DNA from: JBHENW01 sp046261875
GTDB lineage: Bacteria > Acidobacteriota > Thermoanaerobaculia > UBA5066 > Gp7-AA6
DNA: 60,438 nucleotides
Assembly: GCA_046261875.1 (NCBI GenBank)
Contig: JBHENW010000200.1
Span: 1-60,438 of the forward strand
Direction: 5' to 3'
The first letter of the stretch is position 1; each line of letters begins with the position of its first letter. The translations under genes were made by a program, and so were the position numbers. Under the pieces are notes generated by a model. It did no database searches and was not told where the DNA came from. It worked only from the letters and a program-made list of their open reading frames with translations. Shown here in pieces: positions 32,871-40,401 of this stretch.

Positions 32871-33989
32871 GTGACCAGATCACGCGTTCTTTCCTTTCTC
32901 CTGCTCGCGCTCGCCGCGAGTGCCTTCGCATCCGGGCAGGAGCCCACGCCGACGCCGACACCCACGGCGACACCGGGGCCGGAAGAGACTCCCGCCCAGC
33001 CAACCGGCGCGTCGCCCGCGCCGAACTACTTCAACCCGGCCATCGCCGTGATCGGCAACTTCCTCGGGGTCGCAGGAAAAAACCTGCTCGAGAACCGCGA
33101 TTCCCTCCAGATGCGCGAGTCGGAGATCTCGCTGCAGGCTGTCGTGGATCCCTTCGCCCGCGCGGACTTTTTTGTAGCCGTCACGGACGAGGAGGTCGAG
33201 CTGGAGGAGGGCTTCATCACCTTCACGAGCTTGCCCGCGGATCTCCTCGTCAAGGTCGGAAAGTTCAAGGCGCAGATCGGAAAGGTCAACCTGATGCACC
33301 TGCACCTCCTCCCGTGGGTGGACGTGCCGCTCCCCAACGAGAACCTCATCGGAGGGGAGGAGGGGTGGAACGACGCGGGCGTCTCGGTCGCCCGGCTTTT
33401 CCCGCTACCCGGGGACACTTTTTCCGAGCTCACCTTGCAGGTCTTCCGCGGAAAATCAGAGGGGCTCTTCGACGCGCCCTCCAGGAGCGATCTCGCGTAC
33501 CTCGGCCACTATCGCGCCTACCGTGACTTCGGGGACGATCACAACGTCGAACTCGGAGCCACCTGGGGCCGCGGCTCCAATGGGGCATCCGAGGACGCCG
33601 AGACGACCGTCGAGAACCTCCATCTCGTGTATCGCTGGAAGCCCCTGACGGGACGGCCCTACCGGCAGTTCATTCTCCGAAGCGAGCTCACACGGAGCCG
33701 CCGCGAGCAGCCCGAGGGGCGGCAGAGCGCGCGCGGCTTCTTCGTCGGGGGCGACTATCGGCTGAGCCGCCGGTGGTGGGCGGGCGGACGCTACGAGTTC
33801 GCCGACCGGGCCGACGAAGCGGCGGCGCGGGATCGCGGCGAGGCCGTCACCCTCACTTTCTGGCCGAGTGAGTTCTCTCAGCTCCGGGCCGAAGGGCGCC
33901 GCCGCCGCTACGCGGGAGGCGTGACCGCCAACGAGCTGCTCGTGCAGCTCCAGTTTTCCATCGGCGCGCACGGCGCGCATCCATTCTGA
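32871..33989 (+). CDS. Outer-membrane beta-barrel protein, putative metal channel or porin
   Basis: 372 residues from GTG 32871, which follows a run of seven Gs. The signal peptide (VLSFLLLALAASAFASG) precedes a Thr/Pro linker. The barrel part alternates aromatic and charged residues, and begins with NYFNPAIAVIGNFLG and ENRDSLQMRESEISLQAVVD, typical of acidobacterial porin-like proteins near metal transporters. LMHLHLLPWVDVP is a His-containing loop. A longer upstream frame to 32463 overlaps the preceding gene and lacks a signal peptide at its start. Eight bases before the binding-protein gene, so one operon. The metal link is inferred from context. Confidence 0.75.
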   Translation: MTRSRVLSFLLLALAASAFASGQEPTPTPTPTATPGPEETPAQPTGASPAPNYFNPAIAVIGNFLGVAGKNLLENRDSLQMRESEISLQAVVDPFARADFFVAVTDEEVELEEGFITFTSLPADLLVKVGKFKAQIGKVNLMHLHLLPWVDVPLPNENLIGGEEGWNDAGVSVARLFPLPGDTFSELTLQVFRGKSEGLFDAPSRSDLAYLGHYRAYRDFGDDHNVELGATWGRGSNGASEDAETTVENLHLVYRWKPLTGRPYRQFILRSELTRSRREQPEGRQSARGFFVGGDYRLSRRWWAGGRYEFADRADEAAARDRGEAVTLTFWPSEFSQLRAEGRRRRYAGGVTANELLVQLQFSIGAHGAHPF

Positions 33990-33997
33990 GGAGCGCC

Positions 33998-34918
33998 ATG
34001 AAGAAAACGGTTTTGATCTGCCTACTCGCCTTCCTGGCCGCCGCGTTCTCCCCGGCCGCCCCGATCCGTGTCGTCACCAGCCTCCAGGACTTCGCCTCGC
34101 TCGCGCAGACGGTCGGGGGCAACCGCGTCGAGACGTTTTCCCTGGCCCGGGGGTATCAGGACCCGCACTTCGTCGAGCCGAAGCCTTCCTTCATCCTGCG
34201 GCTTTCGAAAGCGGACCTCCTCATCGTGGCCGGCCTCGACCTCGAGATTGGATACCTTCCGCCGCTTCTCGACCAGAGCCGGAACGCGAAGATTCGGCCG
34301 GGCGGCCCCGGCCACCTCGACGCCTCCGTCGGATGCGAGATTCTCGAACGACCCCGGGGGGTCGTGACTCGGGCGATGGGCGACGTCCATCCCTTCGGCA
34401 ATCCGCATTACTGGCTCGACCCGTCCAATGGCCGCGTCATCGCTCGCTCGATTGCGTCGCGGCTCATCCAGCTCGACCCGGCCGGCGCCGCGGCCTATCG
34501 CGCGAACCTCGCCGCATTCGAAGCGAAGCTGACGGAAGGCGAGAAGCGGTGGGATGCCGCTCTGGGGCCGTACGCCGGAACCCCGGTCGTGACGTACCAC
34601 AACTCGTGGCCGAATTTCCTCAAGCGCTTTCGGCTCATTGCCACCGGATACGTCGAGCCGAAGCCGGGAGTCCCTCCATCGCCCGCGCACATCGTCTCGC
34701 TCGTCAACCTCATGAGGGAGAAGAAAGTCCGGGTGATTCTCATGGAGCCTTACTTCGACGAACGGACGCCGCGTTCCATCGCATCCCGGACCGGCGCGAA
34801 GCTGCTCACGTTCATCCCGTCGGTCGGGGGCGTCCCCGCGGCGCGCGACTACATCGCGCTCTTCGACTACGACGTGAAGCTGCTGGCGGAGACTTTGCGG
34901 GAGAAGACGGGTCGATGA
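33998..34918 (+). CDS. Metal ABC transporter substrate-binding protein (ZnuA/cluster A-I family)
   Basis: 306 residues with a signal peptide (KKTVLICLLAFLAAAFSPA). Predicted metal ligands are His57 (QDPHFVEPKPS), His in GNPHYWLDP, His in TYHNSW and Asp/Glu in MEPYFDERTP, in the order expected of ZnuA-like proteins. The His-rich loop seen in many zinc-specific members is missing, so manganese or another divalent metal is equally possible. ATG at 33998 with GGAG upstream. The stop overlaps the permease start. Confidence 0.88.
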   Translation: MKKTVLICLLAFLAAAFSPAAPIRVVTSLQDFASLAQTVGGNRVETFSLARGYQDPHFVEPKPSFILRLSKADLLIVAGLDLEIGYLPPLLDQSRNAKIRPGGPGHLDASVGCEILERPRGVVTRAMGDVHPFGNPHYWLDPSNGRVIARSIASRLIQLDPAGAAAYRANLAAFEAKLTEGEKRWDAALGPYAGTPVVTYHNSWPNFLKRFRLIATGYVEPKPGVPPSPAHIVSLVNLMREKKVRVILMEPYFDERTPRSIASRTGAKLLTFIPSVGGVPAARDYIALFDYDVKLLAETLREKTGR

Positions 34919-35745
34919 CCGTACTCGACGTCCTCCTTCCCGCGTTCGTCGCGGGATTGATCCTCACGGGGATCCACGCCTATCTGGGCGTGCACGTCGT
35001 CGAGCGGGGCGTCATCTTCGTGGACCTCTCGCTGGCGCAGATCGCGGCGCTCGGAGCGACGATCGGCTATCTCTTCGGGTACGACGTGCACTCGGACCGC
35101 GGTTACGTCTTCTCCCTGATGTTCACCTTCATCGGCGCCGCGATCTTCGCCATCACGCGGCCGCGCCACACCACCCGGATCCCGCAGGAGGCCATCATCG
35201 GAATCGTGTACGCCGTCGCGGCGGCCGCCTCCATCCTCGTCATGTCGAAGTCGACGCGGGAGACCGAGCACCTCAAGGAGATGCTCGTCGGAAACGTTCT
35301 TTCGGTCTCCTGGCGGGAGCTCTCCCACATGGCCATGCTCTATGCGGCCGTCGGAGTGTTTCACTGGATCTTCCGGAAAAAGTTCCTGCTCATCTCGATG
35401 AACGAGCAGGAGGCGGTCCGTCAGGGGGTCCGCGTCCGCCTGTGGGACTTCCTCTTCTATGTATCTTTTGGCTTCGTCGTGACCTCTTCGGTGGCGATCG
35501 CCGGCGTGCTGCTCGTTTTCTCGTTCCTGATCGTGCCGTCGGTCTCCGCGATGCTCTTCACCGAGCGCCTGGGGCCCCGGCTGGCGATCGGCTGGACCAT
35601 GGGCGCCATCGTCTCAGCGCTCGGTGTCTATCTTTCCTACCTCCTGGACCTGCCTACCGGAGCCACGATCGTGACGACCTTCGGGGCGGCGTTGCTCCTG
35701 ATGGCTGGCGCCCGCCAGGTTCTGAGTCGGCGGCCCGCGGCATGA
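34915..35745 (+). CDS. Metal ABC transporter permease (ZnuB family)
   Basis: 276 residues with seven to eight helices. The family landmarks are GVHVVERGVIFVDLSLAQIAALG (here GVHVVERGVIFVDLSLAQ) at the N-terminal helix and SSVAIAGVLLVFSFLIVPS in the region contacting the ATPase. ATG at 34915 overlaps the binding-protein stop (ATGA). No ATP-binding subunit follows; the next 800 bases hold only small or decayed frames. The ATPase must come from elsewhere in the genome, or has been lost. Confidence 0.88.
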   Translation: MTVLDVLLPAFVAGLILTGIHAYLGVHVVERGVIFVDLSLAQIAALGATIGYLFGYDVHSDRGYVFSLMFTFIGAAIFAITRPRHTTRIPQEAIIGIVYAVAAAASILVMSKSTRETEHLKEMLVGNVLSVSWRELSHMAMLYAAVGVFHWIFRKKFLLISMNEQEAVRQGVRVRLWDFLFYVSFGFVVTSSVAIAGVLLVFSFLIVPSVSAMLFTERLGPRLAIGWTMGAIVSALGVYLSYLLDLPTGATIVTTFGAALLLMAGARQVLSRRPAA

Positions 35746-35771
35746 GCCGGCCGTAGGCATAGCCCTGCGCA

Positions 35772-35785
35772 CCCAACCCGGGAAG
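35772..35785. repeat. 14-bp direct repeat, left copy
   Basis: CCCAACCCGGGAAG, identical to 36412-36425. Imperfect similarity continues for about 15 bases after each copy (…CAGTC). It flanks the gene-poor 35.8-36.4 kb segment. Confidence 0.7.
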
Positions 35786-35863
35786 AGTAGCCCTGGTCAG
35801 TCAAGACCCAGAACGTATGTGCTGGCGTAGGTGTTCACAGCGACCCAGCGACTACCGGTCTCA

Positions 35864-36040
35864 TCATTCTCGCTTGTACCACACGAAGCGGCCTGCTGTC
35901 GGTGCGGCGGAGAAGCCGTACACCTCCAGAATCCTGTCGATTGATCCGTTTCTTAGCACATTCTCGAGCTCGATGCCGTCTATGGTCACCGCGGACCAGT
36001 GCGGAAACCGTCTAAGCAACGCGTCGACAATCCTCTTCAT
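35864..36040 (-). CDS. Small hypothetical protein
   Basis: 58 residues beginning MKRIVDALLRRFPHW and containing SAVTIDGIELENVLRNGSID. ATG at 36040 has GGAGG eight bases upstream, the main evidence that it is translated. No signal peptide, membrane helix or known domain. It follows the truncated Ig-like frame and overlaps its 3' end, so it may have been joined to that sequence by a deletion. Confidence 0.45.
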   Translation of the reverse strand: MKRIVDALLRRFPHWSAVTIDGIELENVLRNGSIDRILEVYGFSAAPTAGRFVWYKRE

Positions 36041-36416
36041 ACATCTGCCTCCTCGCCTCGGAGTCAAGCCGAGTCTCTCGCTTCCGGTCTGACGGGGTGA
36101 CGCGTATCGTGACGGCGGTTGCGGTTGATTCGCCGTAGGTGCTGGGGATCGAGAACGTCGCCGTCCGCACCCCCGCCGTCACCGTCACACTCGACGGCAC
36201 GGTCGCAACGGGGGGATTCGAAGACGTCAAAGAGATGACCGCTCCCCCAGCCGGCGCGTTCGCCGACAGCGTCACCGTTCCCGTCGCCGTGGCGCCACCG
36301 ACGAGGCTCGTCGGGCTGACCGCCACTGAGCTGAGCGTCTGGCCTGCGGCCGGGGCGCAGAGAGCGATGAGCAGGAAAAGGCCCGGGGGGATGTTGCGGA
36401 TGGACCATCCCCCCAA
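36012..36416 (-). pseudogene. Truncated secreted Ig-like domain protein
   Basis: 134 codons. A signal peptide (PGLFLLIALCAPAAGQ) leads into one bacterial Ig-like domain (SSVAVSPTSLVGGATATGTV, then TSSNPPVATVPSSVTVTAGV and ATAVTIRVTPS). After that the sequence turns abruptly into unrelated basic/acidic codons (RKRETRLDSEARRQMYEEDC) that overlap the next small frame. Ig-like secreted proteins usually continue with many repeats, so this looks like a 5' fragment. The only start is TTG 36416, inside the direct repeat, with no ribosome-binding site. Confidence 0.5.
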
Positions 36417-36425
36417 CCCGGGAAG
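36412..36425. repeat. 14-bp direct repeat, right copy
   Basis: CCCAACCCGGGAAG, identical to 35772-35785; see that entry. Confidence 0.7.
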
Positions 36426-36467
36426 GGTGACTCTCCCAGTCGGTTTGATGTGTTCCTCTGTCTATAG

Positions 36468-36506
36468 AGTTGTCCCGAAACGCGCAAACTCGGACAACTT
36501 TTTTTA
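36468..36506 (+). terminator. Hairpin with T-run, plus-strand terminator candidate
   Basis: AGTTGTCC pairs with GGACAACT across a 16-base loop and is followed by a run of eight Ts. It would stop plus-strand transcripts arriving from the metal operon 720 bp upstream before they enter ribF antisense. Confidence 0.6.
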
Positions 36507-36574
36507 GGCCAGGTTAGAACCTTCCTCCGCTGTCCAGGTTTTGAACAACCTCCGGGGAGGACTGGCCCATTTGG

Positions 36575-37555
36575 CTAGCGATCGGGTCCTGCGACGACCC
36601 CAAGGTGGGAAGCCGTGTGCCTCCTGGCCGCTTCGACGTCTCTGCCAATCTGCTCCGTCAGTTCCTCGAGGGAGTCGAATTTCCGCTCCTCGCGCAGTCG
36701 CTCAACGAAAAACAGACCGACTCGTTCGCCATAGACGTCACCGGAGAAGTCCAGAACGAACGTCTCGATGGTGCGCAAGTAGTCCTCGTAAAGGGTCGGA
36801 CGTGTTCCGACGTTCGTGACGGACCGAAAGATCTGCCGGGAGGACTCGAGAGCCAGGCGGGAGACGTAAACGCCGTTGGCGGGAAAGAGCTCGTTCTCGG
36901 GCGCGAGGTTGACGGTTGGGAAGCCGATCCTTCGGCCGACGCCCGACCCTTTCGACACGATTCCGGCCATCTCGTACTCGCGGCCGAGCATTGCCGCGGC
37001 GCGGGCCACTTCCCCGGCGCGGATCGCCTCGCGGATGCGCGTGGAGGAGATCGGCTCCCCCTCGAAGTCCACTTCCTCGACAGCGGAGGCCTGGAACCGA
37101 AACTCCGGCCCGAGGAGCGCCAGCAGGGAGAGATCTCCCCGTTTTCCCCGCCCAAAAGCGAAGTGGCGCCCGAGGAAGATCTCGGAGGCGCCGAGGCGGG
37201 CTCCCAGGAAGTCGCGGACGAAGTCCTCGGGCTCGGTCAGCGAGAAGTCGCGTGTGAAAGGGATCACGAGCAGGGTATCGATACCGAGCGCCTCGATGGC
37301 CTCCTCTTTCTGCCGTAGCGTCTGCAGGCGCGGCGGGGCCTGGTCGGGGCGCAGCACGGCGAGCGGGTGCGGCTCGAGGGTGATCGCGACGGCCGGTCGG
37401 CCGACTTCCCGCGCCCGGGCGACGACGCGCCGCAGGATCCGCTGGTGACCGCGATGGACGCCGTCGAAGTTGCCGATGGTGGCGATCCCACCGCGCGGAA
37501 GCTCGGCCGCCCCCAGCGGATCGCGGACGACGTGCATCCCCCCGCCGGAGCTCAT
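36575..37555 (-). CDS. ribF: Bifunctional riboflavin kinase/FAD synthetase
   Basis: 326 residues. Converts riboflavin to FMN and FAD. The N-terminal nucleotidyltransferase domain has IGNFDGVHRGHQRIL at about residues 27-41, FGRGKRGDLSLL and ISSTRIREAIRAGEV; the C-terminal kinase domain has GRRIGFPTVNL, NGVYVSRL and FDSLEELTEQI. ATG at 37555; ATG 37537, preceded by a G-rich run, is an alternative and loses only six residues. Together with ribH at the left end it covers flavin supply. It lies 75 bp downstream of rimO. Confidence 0.94.
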   Translation of the reverse strand: MSSGGGMHVVRDPLGAAELPRGGIATIGNFDGVHRGHQRILRRVVARAREVGRPAVAITLEPHPLAVLRPDQAPPRLQTLRQKEEAIEALGIDTLLVIPFTRDFSLTEPEDFVRDFLGARLGASEIFLGRHFAFGRGKRGDLSLLALLGPEFRFQASAVEEVDFEGEPISSTRIREAIRAGEVARAAAMLGREYEMAGIVSKGSGVGRRIGFPTVNLAPENELFPANGVYVSRLALESSRQIFRSVTNVGTRPTLYEDYLRTIETFVLDFSGDVYGERVGLFFVERLREERKFDSLEELTEQIGRDVEAARRHTASHLGVVAGPDR

Positions 37556-37630
37556 GGGAGAGGATCTCGTCGCATCGGAAAGCGTGCCGCGCCGGAGAAG
37601 CCCCGCCGGTCGCTCAACGGCGGGTGAAGG

Positions 37631-38977
37631 TCAAACGACCGCGCCGACGAGGTCGTATTCGTAAGCGCGATCGATCTTCACCCGCACGAGGTCGCCCGGC
37701 CACAGCGCCCGGCCGCCTGTGTCGTTGATCAGCAGCCTCCCGTCGATCTCCGGCGCCTGCGAGGCGATTCGCCCTTCGAGCAGGTGCTCGGTCTCGGGCG
37801 ACGCGCCTTCCACGATCGCTTCGAGGATCTGACCGCGCAGGGCGCGGCTCTTGCGGCGGGCAATCGGCCGCTGGAGGGAGAGGAGGAAGTCCTGCCGCCG
37901 CTCCTTCTCCTCGGGAGAGACGGGATCCCCGAGCGCCTCGGAGCCCGAGCCCGGCTCGGGCGAGTAGGTGAACGCCCCCAGGTTGTCGAACTGCGCCTCG
38001 CGGACGAACTCGCAGAGCTCCCGGAACTCCTTCTCCCCTTCGCCCGGAAAGCCCAGTATGAAGGTCGTGCGGATCGCGATGCCGGGGACGATCTCGCGCA
38101 TGCGGGCGAGCATCCTGCCGTACGTCGCCGGATCTCCGCCGCGCCGCATCGCCGAGAGCACGGGTCGGGAGACGTGCTGCAGCGGCACGTCCACGTAGGG
38201 GAGAAACCGGGGCTCGCGCGTCATGAGGTGGAGTACCGACTCGTCGAGTGTGCGCGGGTAGGCGTACAGGAAGCGGATCCAGGGGAAGCCCGTTTCCGCC
38301 AGGAGGCGTTCGACGAGCGACGTCAGGCCTCGCCGGCCCAGCCCCAGGTCCCAACCGTAGCGCGTCGTGTCCTGGGAGATCAGGACCAGCTCCCGCACGC
38401 TCTCGGCCTCGATGCGTTGGGCCTCCCCCAAGAGAGACTCGATGCTGCGGCTGCGCGCGGATCCGCGCATCTGCGGAATCGTGCAGAACGTGCAAGGGTT
38501 GTCGCAGCCTTCGCCGACCTTCAGGTAGGCGTATCCGCGGCGCGTCGAGAGGACGCGCGGCGCCGCCTCGTCGTAAAGACGCGTCGCCAGCGGCTTCTCG
38601 GTGAACCGGGGGAGCCCGGGCTGACCGGACGCCGCCGCCGGAGCCTTTTCCAGCTCGTCCAGACCGATGAAGACGTCCACTTCCGGGATCTCGTCGGCGA
38701 GCTCCCGCCCGTACTTCTGCACCATGCAGCCGGCGACGATGACGCGGTCGATCTCGCCGCGCCGCTTGCGCTCGACCTGCTCGAGGATCGCCTCGACGGA
38801 CTCCTCTTTGGCCCGGTCGATGAACCCGCAGGTGTTGATCAGGACGACCTGCGCGCGGTCTTCCGGTACGACGGCGTGCCCCGACCGCGCGAGGTGGCCG
38901 AGCATGACCTCCGTGTCGACGAGGTTCTTCGCGCAACCGAGCGAGACGACGCCGACGGCGGGGAGCGGCTGACTCAG
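37631..38977 (-). CDS. rimO: Ribosomal protein uS12 methylthiotransferase RimO, starting at CTG
   Basis: 448 residues. Radical SAM enzyme that methylthiolates Asp of ribosomal protein S12. The MTTase N-terminal domain has SLGCAKNLVDTEVM, INTCGFIDRAKEES and VAGCMVQKYG with the three cluster Cys. The radical SAM motif is CDNPCTFCTIP, and a TRAM domain ends the protein. Homology begins just before VGVVSLGCAKN. In frame there is no ATG, GTG or TTG between the asnS stop and this point. CTG at 38977 overlaps the asnS stop (CTGA) and has AGAGG eight bases upstream, so it is the likely start. A longer frame would encode 48 non-homologous residues from inside asnS. Confidence 0.9.
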   Translation of the reverse strand: MSQPLPAVGVVSLGCAKNLVDTEVMLGHLARSGHAVVPEDRAQVVLINTCGFIDRAKEESVEAILEQVERKRRGEIDRVIVAGCMVQKYGRELADEIPEVDVFIGLDELEKAPAAASGQPGLPRFTEKPLATRLYDEAAPRVLSTRRGYAYLKVGEGCDNPCTFCTIPQMRGSARSRSIESLLGEAQRIEAESVRELVLISQDTTRYGWDLGLGRRGLTSLVERLLAETGFPWIRFLYAYPRTLDESVLHLMTREPRFLPYVDVPLQHVSRPVLSAMRRGGDPATYGRMLARMREIVPGIAIRTTFILGFPGEGEKEFRELCEFVREAQFDNLGAFTYSPEPGSGSEALGDPVSPEEKERRQDFLLSLQRPIARRKSRALRGQILEAIVEGASPETEHLLEGRIASQAPEIDGRLLINDTGGRALWPGDLVRVKIDRAYEYDLVGAVV

Positions 38978-40287
38978 GGGTAGATCCTCTTGAGCGTCCG
39001 CGGATACGGGATGGCCTCGCGCAGGTGGTGGATCCCGCAGATCCACGCCACGAAGCGCTCGAGCCCCATCCCGAAACCGGAGTGCGGGAAGGTCCCGTAG
39101 CGGCGCACGTCGAGGTACCACTCGTAGGCCTCGCGCGGGAGCTTGTGCTCGGCCAGCCGCTTCTCCAACAGCGCGAGGTCGTGGATCCGCTGCGAGCCGC
39201 CGATGATCTCGCCATAGCCTTCGGGAGCGAGCGTGTCGAGCCCCAGCACGACCTCCGGGTCCTCCGGATCGGGCTGCATGTAGAACGACTTGATCGCGGC
39301 CGGGAAGCGGGTGACGATCAAGGGCCGGTCGGTCTCCGAAGCGAGCGCGGTCTCCTCGTCGGCGCCGAGGTCGTCGCCGAACTTCGCTTCGAATCCCTTC
39401 GCTTGCAGGCGGGCAATCGCCTCGCGGTAGGTCATTCGCGGAAACGGTGACTTGATCCCCTCGAGCCTCGAGGTGTCGCGCTCCAGCCGCTTCAGGTCTT
39501 CGGCGCTACGGTTGAGCGCCCGCTCCACGAGATGGACGACGAACTCCTCCGCGAGCGCGCAGAGACCCTCGAACTCGAGGAACGCGACTTCGGGCTCGAC
39601 CATCCAGAACTCGGTCAGGTGCCGGCGGGTCTTCGACTTCTCGGCGCGGAAGGTCGGGCCGAAGCAGTAGACCTTTCCGAACGCCGCCGCCGCCGGCTCC
39701 AGGTGGAGCTGTCCCGACTGCGAAAGGTACGCCTTGTCGCCGAAGTAGTCGGTCTCGAAGAGCGTCGAGGTTCCCTCGACCGCCGCTCCCGTGAGGATCG
39801 GCGAGTCGATCAAGACGAAGTCCCGTTCGTAGAAGAAGTCGCGGATTCCCTGCGCGATCTCGGAGCGCACCCGGAGAACGGCATGCTGCTGGGAAGAGCG
39901 CATCCAGAGGTGGCGCTGCGACATGAGGAAGTCGACCCCGTGCTCCTTCGGACTGATCGGGTAGTTCTCCGAAGGGCCGAGGACCTTCAGCTCGCGGACG
40001 GTCATCTCGTAGCCACCCGGAGCCCGCGCGTCCTCCCGGACCGCTCCCGACACTTCGAGCGAGGACTCCTGCGAGGCTTTTTCCGCTGCCTCCCAGACCT
40101 CGGGCGGCACCTCCGCGCGCGGCACGACGGCCTGCAGATACCCGGTCCCGTCGCGGACGATCAGGAACTGGATCTTCCCGGACGAGCGCCGGTTGTAGAG
40201 CCATCCCCGGACGGTCGCCGTGACCCCCGCGAGGCGTCCCAGGCGGGAGATCGGTGTCGCTGGCATGGGGGTCGCGCTGACGGCCAT
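38974..40287 (-). CDS. asnS: Asparaginyl-tRNA synthetase
   Basis: 437 residues, class IIb. An N-terminal OB-fold (SGKIQFLIVRDGTGYLQAVV region) is followed by the catalytic core: DSPILTGAAVEGTSTLFETD (AsnS-type motif 1 region), FGPTFRAEKSKTRRHLTEFW motif 2, and GFGMGLERFVAWICG motif 3. The Glu/Gly-Ser-Gln loop LYLSQSGQLHLE-like segment is present. The protein ends in REAIPYPRTLKRIYP, as in AsnS rather than AspS. ATG at 40287. TATAAT at 40319-40314 with GAGGA nearer the start gives a conventional leadered promoter. The stop overlaps the rimO start. Confidence 0.93.
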   Translation of the reverse strand: MAVSATPMPATPISRLGRLAGVTATVRGWLYNRRSSGKIQFLIVRDGTGYLQAVVPRAEVPPEVWEAAEKASQESSLEVSGAVREDARAPGGYEMTVRELKVLGPSENYPISPKEHGVDFLMSQRHLWMRSSQQHAVLRVRSEIAQGIRDFFYERDFVLIDSPILTGAAVEGTSTLFETDYFGDKAYLSQSGQLHLEPAAAAFGKVYCFGPTFRAEKSKTRRHLTEFWMVEPEVAFLEFEGLCALAEEFVVHLVERALNRSAEDLKRLERDTSRLEGIKSPFPRMTYREAIARLQAKGFEAKFGDDLGADEETALASETDRPLIVTRFPAAIKSFYMQPDPEDPEVVLGLDTLAPEGYGEIIGGSQRIHDLALLEKRLAEHKLPREAYEWYLDVRRYGTFPHSGFGMGLERFVAWICGIHHLREAIPYPRTLKRIYP

Positions 40288-40313
40288 CGTCGGGTCCTCG
40301 AGGGAAACGCGGG

Positions 40314-40319
40314 ATTATA
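40314..40319 (-). promoter_or_regulatory. Consensus -10 element (TATAAT) for asnS-rimO
   Basis: TATAAT on the minus strand, 26 bases before the asnS ATG with a GAGGA ribosome-binding site between them. The -35 region is not clear. Confidence 0.5.
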
Positions 40320-40401
40320 CGGGCAGGCCGGCAGACTGCGTGGCCGCGCTTCCATGCCGCGAATCGCGGGACGCCTCGGGATGACAACGAAAAAGAACCG
40401 G

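Larger units (their letters stand above)
35746..36574. other. 829-bp gene-poor segment between the metal permease and ribF
   Basis: More AT-rich than its surroundings. It contains a 58-codon frame, a truncated secreted Ig-like frame, a 14-bp direct repeat at each side and a hairpin with T-run. No intact conventional gene is visible. It may be a remnant of a deleted gene pair or a small inserted segment. Confidence 0.6.

Noticed and set aside
36468..36506. Hairpin as promoter or operator of ribF
   Set aside because: It lies downstream of ribF on the minus strand and the T-run follows the stem on the plus strand, so terminator is the simpler reading.
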